Assembly (NCBI GenBank): GCA_001874255.1
Contig: MPDC01000002.1
Coordinates: 246,888-310,887, forward strand
Length of the DNA stretch: 64,000 bases
Direction of reading: 5' to 3'
DNA from: Alphaproteobacteria bacterium MedPE-SWcel
GTDB lineage: Bacteria; Pseudomonadota; Alphaproteobacteria; Rhodobacterales; Rhodobacteraceae
Part shown: positions 46,179 to 56,247 of the stretch, piece after piece
How positions within the stretch are numbered: the first letter of the stretch is position 1
Layout of the letters: every line of letters begins with the position of its first letter
Position numbers and translations under genes: made by a program
Notes under the pieces: model-generated
Told to the model about the DNA's origin: nothing
Seen by the model: the letters and a program-made list of their open reading frames with translations, nothing else
Database searches by the model: none

Positions 46179-47525
46179 ATGTTGGAGAACCCGCATATGA
46201 TGAAATCGATCGAAGCGCTCAGCCAGGAATTGGCGAACACGCAGCTCTCTGCCCCATTGGGGCGTGTTACCGGTATTTCCGGCGGCGAGATCGAGGTGTC
46301 CGGCCTGGAGCGTCAGGCCCGCATCGGTGACAGGCTCGTGCTTCGTCGCGGCAAAAAGGACGATCTCCATGGTGAAGTCCTGGCGATCGGTTCGGATCAT
46401 ATCCGCATGCTGCCCGATACTGCGCCGGAACGCGCCTCCATCGGGGACGCGGTGCTGTTGTTTCCAACACCGGAGTTCGCCCCGGATGACAGTTGGATTG
46501 GACGGTTGATTGACCCGTTTGGCGAACCTCTGGATGCAAATCCGATGTTGCGTGGAGTCGACAGCCGGGACCTGATGGCCAGTCCGCCCAAGGCCGCGTC
46601 GCGCAGAGGTCTGGGCAAGCGATTGTCCAGCGGTCTCTCCATTCTGAACACGGTATTGCCGATCGTGACAGGGCAGAGGGTGGGTCTTTTCGCGGGCTCA
46701 GGTGTTGGCAAATCCACATTGATGGCGCAGCTGGCGCAAAACATGGAAGCCGATGTGGTCGTCATGGCGCTGATTGGCGAGCGGGGGCGTGAGGTCAACC
46801 ATTTCGTCAAGGATGTGTTGGGGCCTGACGGCATGAAACGTGCAATCGTTGTCGCGGCGACCTCGGATCAATCTGCGCTGGTGCGCCGTCGATGCGCCTG
46901 GGCCGCGATGACGGTTGCCGAACATTTCCGAGATCAGGGGCTGAACGTGTTGTTCATGGCCGATTCGATCACCCGGTTTGCCGAGGCCCATCGGGAAATT
47001 GCTGTCGCCTCTGGCGAAGCGCCGGCCCTGCGCGGCTTTCCGCCCTCGGTCACGCCGCTGATCACAGGTCTGTGTGAACGTGCCGGGCCAGGGTCCGATG
47101 GGCAGGGCGACATCACCGCAGTGTTCAGCGTCTTGGTTGCAGGTTCCGATATGGACGAACCCATCGCCGATATCTTGCGAGGTGTCCTGGACGGGCACAT
47201 TGTCCTCAACCGGGAGATCGCCGAACGGGGTCGTTTCCCTGCCATCGACGTGTCGCGCTCCGTATCGCGGAGCCTGCCTGCGGCGGCAACGAAGGAAGAA
47301 AACGAAATGATTCTCGGGGTGCGAAAATTCCTCGGCGCCTATGAACAATCCGAGGTCATGATCCGGGCCGGTCTCTATTCCGAGGGGAACGATCTGGTGC
47401 TCGATCAAGCTGTAAAGGTCTGGCCGGAATTGGATGCATTTTTTGGGCGTGCTGAACCTGAGGGGATAAAGGCCAGCTTCAACAGACTCGCACTATTGCT
47501 GCGACGGGCCGGGTCCAGCCGATAA
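46179..47525 (+). CDS. fliI: Flagellar export ATPase FliI
   Basis: A 448-residue F1-beta-like ATPase that powers type III export. Walker A GSGVGKSTLM near residue 172, then ALIGERGREVNHFV and the Walker B strand LNVLFMADSITRFAEAHREI. The ATG at 46179 follows AGAGGA; the ATG pair six codons on is possible. It stands alone, divergent from flgB, without fliJ behind it. Confidence 0.97.
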   Translation: MLENPHMMKSIEALSQELANTQLSAPLGRVTGISGGEIEVSGLERQARIGDRLVLRRGKKDDLHGEVLAIGSDHIRMLPDTAPERASIGDAVLLFPTPEFAPDDSWIGRLIDPFGEPLDANPMLRGVDSRDLMASPPKAASRRGLGKRLSSGLSILNTVLPIVTGQRVGLFAGSGVGKSTLMAQLAQNMEADVVVMALIGERGREVNHFVKDVLGPDGMKRAIVVAATSDQSALVRRRCAWAAMTVAEHFRDQGLNVLFMADSITRFAEAHREIAVASGEAPALRGFPPSVTPLITGLCERAGPGSDGQGDITAVFSVLVAGSDMDEPIADILRGVLDGHIVLNREIAERGRFPAIDVSRSVSRSLPAAATKEENEMILGVRKFLGAYEQSEVMIRAGLYSEGNDLVLDQAVKVWPELDAFFGRAEPEGIKASFNRLALLLRRAGSSR

Positions 47526-47978
47526 CCCCGCCGTGTGCTGCAGGAAAGGCAGGCGGAAAGGGCAGGCGGAACAGAATCTCAAGCGGCAAATCGGCCTGAG
47601 ATGCGGCCTCGTCGACCAGATGATTCCGCCACCTACGCCATTGCAGGATCAGACCAGATCGATAGCAATCCGCGTGATGTGCTAGCGAAAGTGCCCCGGT
47701 CAGGGCCGGATTTTCCGCGATTCGATCATGCCGCCGGGCTGGATGCGCCAGCTGATTTTATCAATGCCGCCGGGAGGCTCTTCCGATGGCGCTGTGCGGT
47801 CGTTCTACCTTGCAGTCTCTACGCCAAGCCCCCAACTTTTCAGCGATGCCTTCAAGGCCCACGAAGCTTGTCTCCTCCGTGGGGTTGGCCCGAACGTGCG
47901 AGGCGCTGCACGACAGAGGCGGGCGAGAGATTTGGGACCAGTTGCTAAACTGTAGCGACTGACAAAGGAACGACCCAA
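47526..47978. other. Non-coding stretch after fliI, no supported gene
   Basis: This 450-bp gap precedes a decayed IS3 element. The open frame at 47535-47948 has an Arg/Pro-rich composition and no family resemblance, and the minus frames are no better. It may be part of a larger insertion or deletion scar. Confidence 0.45.
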
Positions 47979-48329
47979 ATGACAAAGCGGCAACGCTATT
48001 CGGTGGAGTTCAAGGCCAAGGTTGCGCTTGAAGCCCTCCGTGAAGAATTGACTACAGCCGAACTGGCCAGGAAGTAAGGCGTTCATCCGACAATGATCAG
48101 CGGATGGAAGGGAACGGCGATGGGGCGGCGCTGGTGGTCCCTGAAATACGAGTGTGTCTACCTGAACGTATTCGAGATCGGCTCGGAGGGCCGACGCGGG
48201 ATCGGCGCCTGGATCACCGACTACAACGAGAGGCGTCTGCACGCCCCTTTTGCGCGGGAATGCAGAATACCTGCAGTGCTTGACACCGCCTCGTTCCCCT
48301 TGGCCTTCAGTGGCTCCTACCGGCGCTGA
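47979..48329 (+). pseudogene. Decayed IS3-family transposase (orfA start joined to orfB end)
   Basis: The frame starts TKRQRYSVEFKAKVALEALR, a typical IS3 OrfA N-terminus, and runs into a TAA stop at 48075-48077 (LARK-stop-GVHPTMISGWK; most copies read LARKYGVHP). About 15 codons later the same frame becomes an OrfB C-terminus (WWSLKYECVYLNVFEIGSEG, then WITDYNERRLHAPF). So an internal deletion of most of orfA and orfB, plus a nonsense mutation, has left a remnant that cannot be functional. It separates fliI from the flgI operon. Confidence 0.85.
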
Positions 48330-48497
48330 GCATGGCGTGCCACATCAGATGGTTCGGGTTTGGTTGTTGGTATATAGTCAGTCTCTGGTCCACTGGAAAG
48401 ATGGTTTTCCGCTCGTTTCCCAGCCAGGGTTTTGATCGCTGAGAACTATAACCAAGAACGAGGACGAATTCAGGAGGCACATCACAAACGGTGGCGC

Positions 48498-49601
48498 TTA
48501 TCGTACCACGAACTCAGCATGCAGTGCGCCCGCTGCTTTGAGGGTTTTCAATATGTCGATCATATCACGCGGTGCAACTCCAAGGGCATTCAGGCCTGCG
48601 ACCACCTCTGAAAGCGAAGTTGTTTCGCGCACTTCGGCGAGCTGTATGCCTTCACCATCATTGAGCTCGGCTTCTGTGCGAGGCACAACCACTGTCTCGC
48701 CGTCGGCAAACGGATTGGGTTGCGAGACCAGTGGGCTCTCTTCTACCCGTAGGGTGAGGTTCCCTTGCGCGACGGCCACATGCGAGATACGAACATCGCT
48801 GCCCATCACAATGGTACCTGAGCTTTGGTCCACGACCACTCTGGCTTTGCGCTGAGGCTCAACGAGAACGTTTTCCATCCGCCCCACAGCATGCGCTGTC
48901 GAACGGGAATTGGTCCGTGGGATGTTCACTTCAACCGTGCCAGAATCCCGCATAACCGCCACATTGCGACCAAATTCTGTGTTGATTGCCTGTTCAATCC
49001 GGCCGGCTGTCGTGAAATCTGGCTCCCGCAGTGCAAGCCGCATTGAGCTCAGAGAAGATAGGTCGAATTCAATTTCTCTTTCCACACGTGCCCCCGAAGG
49101 GATGACGCCCGATGTCGGAACGCCTTTGGTCACGGTTGCGGCTTCGCCCTCAGCGACCGCGCCGCCTGCGAGTATCGTGCCCTGCGCAACCGCGTAAATC
49201 TGACCATCCGCCGCGTTGAGCGGTGTCATGATCAGCGTGCCGCCCAAGAGGCTGCTGGAATCGCCAATTGCCGATACAGTCGCATCAATGGTCCCTCCGA
49301 CCCGTGCAAAAGGCGGCAGTGTCGCGGTCACAAAGACGGCGGCCACGTTCTTGGGCCGAAATTGTTCACCACTCACATTCACCCCGAGGCGTTCCAGGAT
49401 GTTGGTCATGATTTCCTCGGTGAACGGCGAGTTTCGGAGCCCGTCCCCGGTGCCATTGAGACCGACCACAAGGCCGTATCCAACGAGATCATTGCCTCGG
49501 ACCCCATCGAATTCGACGAGATCCTTAAGGCGGATTGCATTGGCCTGAACCAGCGTTGGCAGAAACAGGCACGTCATCAGTATGTGAATAAATCTGCGCA
49601 T
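48498..49601 (-). CDS. flgI: Flagellar P-ring protein FlgI
   Basis: A 367-residue periplasmic ring protein: signal peptide (IHILMTCLFLPTLVQA, then NAIRLKDL), then FDGVRGNDLVGYGLVVGLNGTGDGLRNSPFT, the FlgI hallmark, and the C-terminal GVAPRDMIDILKTLKAAGALHAE. It overlaps flgL by 1 bp and ends the minus-strand operon. Its partner flgH lies in another operon of the cluster. Confidence 0.97.
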   Translation of the reverse strand: MRRFIHILMTCLFLPTLVQANAIRLKDLVEFDGVRGNDLVGYGLVVGLNGTGDGLRNSPFTEEIMTNILERLGVNVSGEQFRPKNVAAVFVTATLPPFARVGGTIDATVSAIGDSSSLLGGTLIMTPLNAADGQIYAVAQGTILAGGAVAEGEAATVTKGVPTSGVIPSGARVEREIEFDLSSLSSMRLALREPDFTTAGRIEQAINTEFGRNVAVMRDSGTVEVNIPRTNSRSTAHAVGRMENVLVEPQRKARVVVDQSSGTIVMGSDVRISHVAVAQGNLTLRVEESPLVSQPNPFADGETVVVPRTEAELNDGEGIQLAEVRETTSLSEVVAGLNALGVAPRDMIDILKTLKAAGALHAEFVVR

Positions 49602-50608
49602 TACATGTAGTTCAACAGGTTGAGTTGCGAGGAGCGGACCGTCACGGTATAGAGCGCTTCGAGCTGGAACTGCACTTCTTCGATCCGGCTGGCCGTCTCG
49701 GCGGGATCAGCAAGGATCAGATCATTCAGCGTTGTCCCAAGCGAAGTCATCGCTGCAGAGTTCCGAGTTTGGGTTTCCTCAATTCGCGCTTCGATGAAGC
49801 CGATATCCGATTGAATATCCGTTAGCCCGGATTGCGCATTCATCAGTTCAGTGCCCGCACGATCGACCAGTGCAGTTGCTTCGACCGGGGACAGGTGGCT
49901 GAGGTATTCCCCACTCGCCAAGGCTCCGACCGCGAAGCTTTTCATCGCCTGTTTGAAAGCATCGTCATCTGCCCGCAACGAAAAGTTCACCTCTTCGTTC
50001 GAGCCAATGCGAACGGCACTCATGCTGTTGGTCGATCCATTGTACATGATCGCATCGAAACCCGCCGGATCATCAAACCAGTCCTGGACCGCCTGAGTGA
50101 TGTCGTCGACATCCGTAAGTGCGCCGACTTCAGCGACCAGAGCGGTCATCATGGTATCCGCACTTTCCAATGGGACTGCGCCGGTGTCAGTGCCTGCAAA
50201 CAGGCTGCGCCCCGAGATCTGTCCGTTCAGGTTGCTGATTGTTTCTTTCAGATATGAGATCGACTGCTGAGACAACTCTTCAGCGGTCGTGGCATTGGAC
50301 GTGCTGGACAACGACAGGATATTCGAGCCCAGGCTAAGAGCGTTGTCATTTATACGCTCCATATAGCTTTGCGCAGTCGAGGCAAAAAGCGATGCCTCCT
50401 GCGCCGCCACCTGGTAGCTGTCGAGCTTGGAGATAGATCTCTCCAGATCTGCGACAAAGCCCAAGTCTCCGCCCAGTTTTTCTGTCAGGTTTGAATTGAT
50501 CCCCGTGCTCATTTCCTGCGTAAGCGAGTCGAGCTGTTTGTTCAGATCCACCGACCTGGTGCGCAGGAAGAGATACTGCGCCATGTCACCAAAAGACGTC
50601 ACGTTCAT
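49601..50608 (-). CDS. flgL: Hook-filament junction protein FlgL
   Basis: A 335-residue flagellin-like junction protein (HAP3). The N-terminal QYLFLRTRSVDLNKQLDSLTQEMSTGINSNL region and a C-terminal helix (ETASRIEEVQFQLEALYTVTVRSSQLNLLNYM) are flagellin-superfamily ends. Position between flgK and flgI supports FlgL rather than flagellin. Confidence 0.9.
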   Translation of the reverse strand: MNVTSFGDMAQYLFLRTRSVDLNKQLDSLTQEMSTGINSNLTEKLGGDLGFVADLERSISKLDSYQVAAQEASLFASTAQSYMERINDNALSLGSNILSLSSTSNATTAEELSQQSISYLKETISNLNGQISGRSLFAGTDTGAVPLESADTMMTALVAEVGALTDVDDITQAVQDWFDDPAGFDAIMYNGSTNSMSAVRIGSNEEVNFSLRADDDAFKQAMKSFAVGALASGEYLSHLSPVEATALVDRAGTELMNAQSGLTDIQSDIGFIEARIEETQTRNSAAMTSLGTTLNDLILADPAETASRIEEVQFQLEALYTVTVRSSQLNLLNYM

Positions 50609-50611
50609 AGC

Positions 50612-52057
50612 TTAGAGCCCCATCAATTCCTGCATCATTTCATCGATCGCCTGGAGCATCCGGGCGTTCGCGCTATATATCGTTTCAAGCATCATCAGCG
50701 TCTGCAGTTCCGCATCGGTGTCGACGCCCTGCTCCAGTTCCCGTGCTTGCATGTCCGAGAAGATCGCAGACGAGAATGCCTGATCTTGTTCCGCCCAATT
50801 GTATTCCTGGGTGAAGCTCGTCATCATGTTTGCGGCAATGGAATAGGCACTGAAATCGCCAGATCCAAGACCGGGTGATGTTATTGTATTTGTCGCCTCA
50901 AGCGCGGCACCATAGTTGTTGAGGATAGTGGTGTCGCCCCTTTCACCGATCGTTGCGGCGTTCAGACCGTCACGCAGGCGCCAGGTCTCCGCATCACCGC
51001 TCATCGAGATCACATTGTTGATCTGAATTCTGTTCGCGATGCCAACTTCATCTGCCGTGTCATAGAAACCGCCAGTGTCTGTAAAGATCCCGGGATCCGT
51101 GGCTGCCAGGGTCGGGTCGACAGCCGGGTCCTGAAAGCGGAGGATCAAGTCTCCCGCCATTGTGTCGAGGTCTTCCTGAGCCTGCACAGCCGCGACGTCG
51201 CGGACATGGAATTGCGCCGCAAGGCTACCGCCGCCGATTTTGCCATTCAACGAGGTGTCGATTGCAACCCCATCGATCTCGAGCCCCGAGAGCTGACCAT
51301 TGTCGAGGGTCATGTAGGGGGTGACAAGCGTCGTGTCATCAAAGGTGAATTCGGCAACGGATCCGTCAAGCAGTTTGACACCCGATTGCGTATAGAGCGC
51401 GATCTGGTCGTTATCCCGTTCATAAATCTGCACCGGGATGACTTCGTTGATTGAATCGATCAGGTTGTCGCGCTGATCCTCAAGCCCTGCGGTATCCAGC
51501 CCGCGTACGCGAGCGGCCAGGATTTGGCCGTTCATATTGTCCAGATCCTCCAAATCCTGCTCCAATCCGTTGATCAGAGAAGAAATGGAATCCTCAGCCT
51601 TGTTTCGCAAAGCCGAAACACCATCCGCGGCTTCCTTTAGCGATTCTGCAAGCTCTTCTGCCTGCATCGAAAAATCGTTGAGGCGGGCGTCGGAGTTCGG
51701 CAGAGACGTCGCTTCGATCAGCGCGGATTCCATGTCGGTCATTCGTTGCGCGATAGAATATCCATCGTTCACGGTGCCAACGAGGTCCGAAACCCGCGCA
51801 TAGAAATCCGCCGTCACCGAGTTGGCGGCATATCCTGCCTCTGCTGAGCGGACACTTTTTTGAATTGCCGGATCAACGATGCGTTTCACTGACCCGACGC
51901 GCACACCCCCGGCATCGCCGTTGGATTGCAATTCAAGCGTACGGCGATAGTATCCCTCCGTTAGCGCGTTTGCGAGGTTGTCGGAAACAACGGAGGTCGA
52001 TCTGCTGGCCGCCGAGAGGCCGGTCATGGCATTGCTTAAAGCGGACGATAGGGACAT
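50612..52057 (-). CDS. flgK: Hook-filament junction protein FlgK
   Basis: A 481-residue HAP1: N-terminus SSALSNAMTGLSAASRSTSVVSDNLANALTEGYYRR, C-terminus LMMLETIYSANARMLQAIDEMMQELMGL, both typical. The middle variable domain is short compared with FlgK of enterobacteria (about 550 residues). It lies 3 bp upstream of flgL and 53 bp after flgE. Confidence 0.95.
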   Translation of the reverse strand: MSLSSALSNAMTGLSAASRSTSVVSDNLANALTEGYYRRTLELQSNGDAGGVRVGSVKRIVDPAIQKSVRSAEAGYAANSVTADFYARVSDLVGTVNDGYSIAQRMTDMESALIEATSLPNSDARLNDFSMQAEELAESLKEAADGVSALRNKAEDSISSLINGLEQDLEDLDNMNGQILAARVRGLDTAGLEDQRDNLIDSINEVIPVQIYERDNDQIALYTQSGVKLLDGSVAEFTFDDTTLVTPYMTLDNGQLSGLEIDGVAIDTSLNGKIGGGSLAAQFHVRDVAAVQAQEDLDTMAGDLILRFQDPAVDPTLAATDPGIFTDTGGFYDTADEVGIANRIQINNVISMSGDAETWRLRDGLNAATIGERGDTTILNNYGAALEATNTITSPGLGSGDFSAYSIAANMMTSFTQEYNWAEQDQAFSSAIFSDMQARELEQGVDTDAELQTLMMLETIYSANARMLQAIDEMMQELMGL

Positions 52058-52110
52058 CCGGTATCACCTTCTGTGATTAATCTATGGCAGGGGGTCAGGC
52101 GCTGATTTTA

Positions 52111-53403
52111 TCAGCGCTTGATGTTGGTTGTTTCCTGCAGCATTTCATCGACGGTCTGGATGACCTTCGCGTTGGAGGAATAGGCGCGCTGTGTCTGGAT
52201 CATCGATGTCAATTCACCTGCAACATCAGTTGTTGATTCTTCCTGACGATAGGCAGCAACTGTCCCGGTCGGACCGGTTCCACCATCCCAAAGATAGAAC
52301 GGCCCACTGGCAGAGGACGGCAAATAGGTCTGGTTCCCCATGGAAATCATGCCGTTCGCGTTTGGCATGTCAGCGATCGGTACCTGGTATACGATCCGGC
52401 TGCTTCCGTTGTTGTACAAGACATGCACAAAACCGCCGTCATCAACTTCCACGCCGGAGTAACTGGCTGCTTCAGACCCATCTTTTTCGATCGTCGCAGC
52501 AACAAAGGTGTCAGACAATTGGGTCAGGCCATCGTCTTCGCCCGGTATGCCGATTTCCAGTTCAATCGGACCGCCATCAACGTTCACGATTATGGTTCCC
52601 GCAGTCGCATCAAATGTGCCACCTGTGGTGGTCGCGACGGAGGCAATTGTACCACCGCCTGTGCGGCTGTCATTGAACGTCAAAGTGTATTCCCCAATCA
52701 CCGTCGCGCCCGCGTTGGTGGCTGAGTCTGTGATTGTCATTGTCCATTCGTTGGCAGTGCCGGTCGCCTCATACTCGATATTCAGAGATTCGGACTTGCC
52801 AAGGTTGTCGTAATATTCGGTCGACATGCTGTGCGGGTCAGCCGTGGAGCCAGCCACACCATCGGTTGCAGGCAGGTTCACGCCAAGTCGGATCTGAGTG
52901 GTGGGCGTTCCGCTCAACTGGTTGACGTTGAACTGAATGGCCTCCAGGCCTTCACTCGTATCACGAGCGACCGTTGGAATGGTCTGGTCCTCGCTTGCGG
53001 GCCAACCCATCAACACCAAGCCCGAGGACGTGGTCAAATAACCCTCGTCATCAGTTGTAAACGACCCCGTGGTCGTCAGCAGCATTTCAGGTGTAGTACC
53101 GGCCTCGACCTCTGCCATCTTTGCGACTGGCAGAAAGCCACGACCGGAAATGGCAAGGTCGGTTGCATTACTTGTTGAAATAAGGGAGCTGCGGTCCGCG
53201 ATCTGTCGCGTGTTGCTGACGGACACACCTCCGGCGGCGTAGGTTCCGCCGGACTGAGAGACAACCATGGATTCAAATGATGTCTCAACCCGCTTGTAGC
53301 CACTGGTAGAGGCATTTGCGATGTTGTCTGAAATAGCTGCCAGGCGAGTGGCGTTCGCGGTCAATCCGGATACACCGGCATTCAGCGAAGAGGAAATAGT
53401 CAT
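52111..53403 (-). CDS. flgE: Flagellar hook protein FlgE
   Basis: A 430-residue hook subunit. N-terminus SLNAGVSGLTANATRLAAISDNIANASTSGYKR; hook-type TDLAISGRGFLPVAKM; C-terminus ELTSMIQTQRAYSSNAKVIQTVDEMLQ. No flgD or fliK gene is adjacent, though these normally act on hook assembly. It heads the flgE-K-L-I operon and is preceded by a hairpin/CtrA-like element. Confidence 0.95.
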   Translation of the reverse strand: MTISSSLNAGVSGLTANATRLAAISDNIANASTSGYKRVETSFESMVVSQSGGTYAAGGVSVSNTRQIADRSSLISTSNATDLAISGRGFLPVAKMAEVEAGTTPEMLLTTTGSFTTDDEGYLTTSSGLVLMGWPASEDQTIPTVARDTSEGLEAIQFNVNQLSGTPTTQIRLGVNLPATDGVAGSTADPHSMSTEYYDNLGKSESLNIEYEATGTANEWTMTITDSATNAGATVIGEYTLTFNDSRTGGGTIASVATTTGGTFDATAGTIIVNVDGGPIELEIGIPGEDDGLTQLSDTFVAATIEKDGSEAASYSGVEVDDGGFVHVLYNNGSSRIVYQVPIADMPNANGMISMGNQTYLPSSASGPFYLWDGGTGPTGTVAAYRQEESTTDVAGELTSMIQTQRAYSSNAKVIQTVDEMLQETTNIKR

Positions 53404-53464
53404 TAGATACGCCTTTCTGCTGCATCTTCATTATTCTTCTCGGAAAGGCTTACCGCGCTTGTAC

Positions 53465-53515
53465 TTAACGCGCGGCTAACAGATAAAATCCAATGTATCT
53501 GTTAGCCGCTTTTTT
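53465..53515. promoter_or_regulatory. flgE upstream element: CtrA-like box fused to a terminator-like hairpin
   Basis: TTAA-CGCGCGG-CTAA (53465-53479) is a CtrA-like box 62 bp before the flgE start. It overlaps a perfect 14-bp stem (53472-53485 and 53496-53509, loop 10 nt). Six Ts follow on the plus strand only. As both neighbours are on the minus strand, the T-run is on the wrong side for ending motB transcription. A 13-base TAACAGATAAAAT motif (53477-53489) recurs at motB. Confidence 0.6.
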
Positions 53516-53533
53516 CTTTCCATTTTAGTTCTG

Positions 53534-54373
53534 TTACTTCCGGAGGAGCGTGATTTCGATCCGGTTGTTGCGGACTGCCATGGGGTTTGCCGAGGAGAGG
53601 TCGCGATCAGCATGGCCGGTGACACGCGAGATTCGCTTGGCCTGCAACCCACCGATTTCGAGCAGTTCGCGGGTGGCATTCGCGCGGGCTTGGGACAGAG
53701 CCCAGACCGGGTTGTCGGCGATCACGACCGGCGTCGATGCAACGTGACCGCCAATTGCCGCGTGGTTTTCGACAGAGGACGTCACCCGAGCCACCATACG
53801 CAGCAGGTCGCGCATCAAGGCCGTCGGGCGTTCGGTTCCATTTTCGAACAGCTTGGCGTCCTCGGTCTCGAAGAGTTCGATAATCAACCCTTCGTCCGTT
53901 ACTCTTGTGACGATATGGCGGGCCATGTCGATGCTGACCATACTCTCGCCACCGCGGCCCTTGAGCTCTTCGGCAATCTGGCGGAAGCTTGCCTCTTCCT
54001 CGGCATCATTTTTCTGATTGTCAGCGACACCGGAGTCACCCTGTGCCCGGGATGCGTCGACCGGATTTTCCTTGGTCGCGCCAACACCATTCTGTGGTTT
54101 CACGTCCTCTGTAAACATCGAGTCACCCTGAAAGGCGCCATTTCCGCCACCGGACACACGGCTCAGCGGGATAGACGGGGAAAAATAATCCGCCAGTCCC
54201 TTGCGTTGTTTTTCCGTCGTCGCGTTCAGCAGCCACATCAGAAGAAAGAACGCCATCATTGCCGTCACGAAGTCAGCATAGGCCACTTTCCATGCGCCGC
54301 CGTGGTGACCATCGCCCCCAACGACCTTCTTGCGCTTGATAATAACAGGAGCTTCGTTGCTTTGAGCCGTCAT
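53534..54373 (-). CDS. motB: Flagellar motor stator protein MotB
   Basis: A 279-residue stator protein. The single TM includes KVAYADFVTAMMAFFLLMWLLN, where D34 is the proton-binding Asp. A C-terminal OmpA-like peptidoglycan domain has RVTGHADRDLSSANPMAVRNNRIEI. The ATG at 54373 was chosen for its GGTGG site; the longer frame to 54556 is not plausible as it reads through the promoter. motA is 20 kb away. A perfect CtrA-type box lies 51 bp upstream. Confidence 0.95.
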   Translation of the reverse strand: MTAQSNEAPVIIKRKKVVGGDGHHGGAWKVAYADFVTAMMAFFLLMWLLNATTEKQRKGLADYFSPSIPLSRVSGGGNGAFQGDSMFTEDVKPQNGVGATKENPVDASRAQGDSGVADNQKNDAEEEASFRQIAEELKGRGGESMVSIDMARHIVTRVTDEGLIIELFETEDAKLFENGTERPTALMRDLLRMVARVTSSVENHAAIGGHVASTPVVIADNPVWALSQARANATRELLEIGGLQAKRISRVTGHADRDLSSANPMAVRNNRIEITLLRK

Positions 54374-54423
54374 GTTCCCACCACCTTTTCTGTTCACCCA
54401 AAACCGGGATACAGAGCGGTTCC

Positions 54424-54439
54424 TTAACCAGGTCTTAAC
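54424..54439. promoter_or_regulatory. CtrA box upstream of motB
   Basis: TTAA-CCAGGTC-TTAAC is a perfect TTAA-N7-TTAA match, 51 bp before the motB start codon. It is followed by AGATAAAAT, giving the same composite arrangement and spacing as the flgE element. Confidence 0.75.
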
Positions 54440-54603
54440 AGATAAAATTGCCCCAAGTATCAGCCGTAAATCACTGGTTTGTAAGGCAAAATCGAGGCCA
54501 TCCTGGCTTTTCGGAGGTGGGTTGATGGCGCGCTCTGGGCAGTAATGCGACAACATTGTGGCGGGGTGTGAGGCGGGTCAAATTCCCGCCTCTTTTGCCT
54601 CTT

Positions 54604-56217
54604 TCACAGAAGCATGTCGCCGTATGATTCGCGGAGCTTGTTCTTCTGAACCTTGCCGGTTCCACCGAGCGGCAGAGCATCCACGAACACCACGGCGTCC
54701 GGGACCTGCCACGAGGCGACCTTGCCATCATAGTGTTTAAGAAGCTCTACCTCAGTGAGAATATCGTCAGATTTCACAACAATAACGACGGGGCGCTCGT
54801 CCCATTTTTGATGTCGCGCTGCGATGACGGCCGCTTGTGCCACCTTGGGATGAGACATAGCGATGTCTTCAAGCTCGACGGTGGAGATCCATTCGCCTCC
54901 GGATTTGATGATATCCTTGGCACGATCTCGGATAATCATATACCCGTCGGCGTCTATTGTCGCGATGTCGCCAGTGTCAAACCAACCATCTTCCGTCACG
55001 GTCGGCTGCTCCTGCCCAAAGTAGGTGTCGATGATCCAATGTCCGCGGACCTGCAGACGGCCATGCGTCGTGCCATCCTCTGCAAGGCACGCTCCGGTGT
55101 CGTCGACGATGCGCATCTCTACCCCAAAGGGGGGCCGTCCCTGGCCTTCGCGGATCGCACCCTTTTCCTCTGGGCTGAGCTCGCTGTGCTTCTGCAGCAG
55201 CTGATTCAAAGTGCCGAGAGGGCTTGTCTCTGTCATGCCCCAGGCGTGGATCAGGTCAACGCCGTAGGTGTCTCGGAAGGTCGGGATCATAACCGTCGGC
55301 AAAGCAGAGCCGCCCACCACCGTACGTTCCAGGCTCGGGATCTTGCTGCCAGTGGTCTTCAGTGCCTGCAGCAGCCCCATCCAGATCGTGGGCACGCCCA
55401 GTGCAATGGTGACCTTTTCGGAATCGATCAATCGGACAAGGCTTTCACCATCAAGGTTCGGCCCCGGCAAGACCAGCTTTGCGCCGACTGCGGCGGTAAT
55501 ATAGGGCACTCCCCAGGCATTGACGTGGAACATCGGTACAACCGCCATAACGCTATCGCGCGCGGCCAATGCAAGCCCATCTGGCTGATTGCCGCCCAAT
55601 GAATGCAGCACGGTAGAGCGATGGCTGTAAAGGACGCCTTTTGGATGTCCTGTGGTGCCAGACGTATAGCAAAGGCTCGACGGGGTGGCCTCATCCAGAT
55701 CCGGCCAGCTGTAGTCGCCACTCTCGGCCTCCAGGAGGCTGTCGTAGAACAACAGCCCCTCGATCTGTGCTGCGGCCGCATCATCCTGCGGGCCCATCAA
55801 CACAATATGACGCAGCTTCGGCAGGTGTTCACGCAGCTTTGCCACCGCCGGTACAAAGGTTGCATCAATGAACAGCACTTCGTCCTCGGCATGGTTGACG
55901 ATATAGATCAGCTGTTCCGGCTTCAGACGGGGATTGAGGGTATGGCAGACATATCCCGCTCCGGCGACGCCAAAATAGATCTCCAGATGGCGGCGGTTGT
56001 TCCAGGCGATGGTGCCGCAGCGGGTACCCGGCGCCAAACCCATTCTGTCCAGTGCCGCCGCCAGTTTGCGGGAATTGTCGGCCACATCGGCCCAGGTGGA
56101 GTGCGAAATATCACCAGTGGTCTCGACCGAAGCCACAACTGTGCCCGCATGGTATTTGCCCGCATGTTCGATCAGTGAACTGATGGTCAGCGGTTGCGTC
56201 ATCATCTTACCCAGCAT
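54604..56217 (-). CDS. AMP-forming fatty/methylthiopropionate CoA ligase (DmdB-like)
   Basis: A 537-residue acyl-CoA synthetase. The AMP-binding signature [18 protein letters not shown] and the later [19 protein letters not shown] and [14 protein letters not shown] are present; the C-terminal [13 protein letters not shown] carries the catalytic Lys. The start at 56217 has a GAGGAGG site. The N-terminus ([23 protein letters not shown]) and length resemble the 3-methylmercaptopropionyl-CoA ligases of roseobacters, from memory, so DmdB is possible; a medium-chain fatty acid ligase is the alternative. It follows a GMC oxidoreductase on the same strand. Confidence 0.85.
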   Translation of the reverse strand: MLGKMMTQPLTISSLIEHAGKYHAGTVVASVETTGDISHSTWADVADNSRKLAAALDRMGLAPGTRCGTIAWNNRRHLEIYFGVAGAGYVCHTLNPRLKPEQLIYIVNHAEDEVLFIDATFVPAVAKLREHLPKLRHIVLMGPQDDAAAAQIEGLLFYDSLLEAESGDYSWPDLDEATPSSLCYTSGTTGHPKGVLYSHRSTVLHSLGGNQPDGLALAARDSVMAVVPMFHVNAWGVPYITAAVGAKLVLPGPNLDGESLVRLIDSEKVTIALGVPTIWMGLLQALKTTGSKIPSLERTVVGGSALPTVMIPTFRDTYGVDLIHAWGMTETSPLGTLNQLLQKHSELSPEEKGAIREGQGRPPFGVEMRIVDDTGACLAEDGTTHGRLQVRGHWIIDTYFGQEQPTVTEDGWFDTGDIATIDADGYMIIRDRAKDIIKSGGEWISTVELEDIAMSHPKVAQAAVIAARHQKWDERPVVIVVKSDDILTEVELLKHYDGKVASWQVPDAVVFVDALPLGGTGKVQKNKLRESYGDMLL

Positions 56218-56247
56218 TGGGGGTCCTCCTCTTTCCCGTTTCACTCT

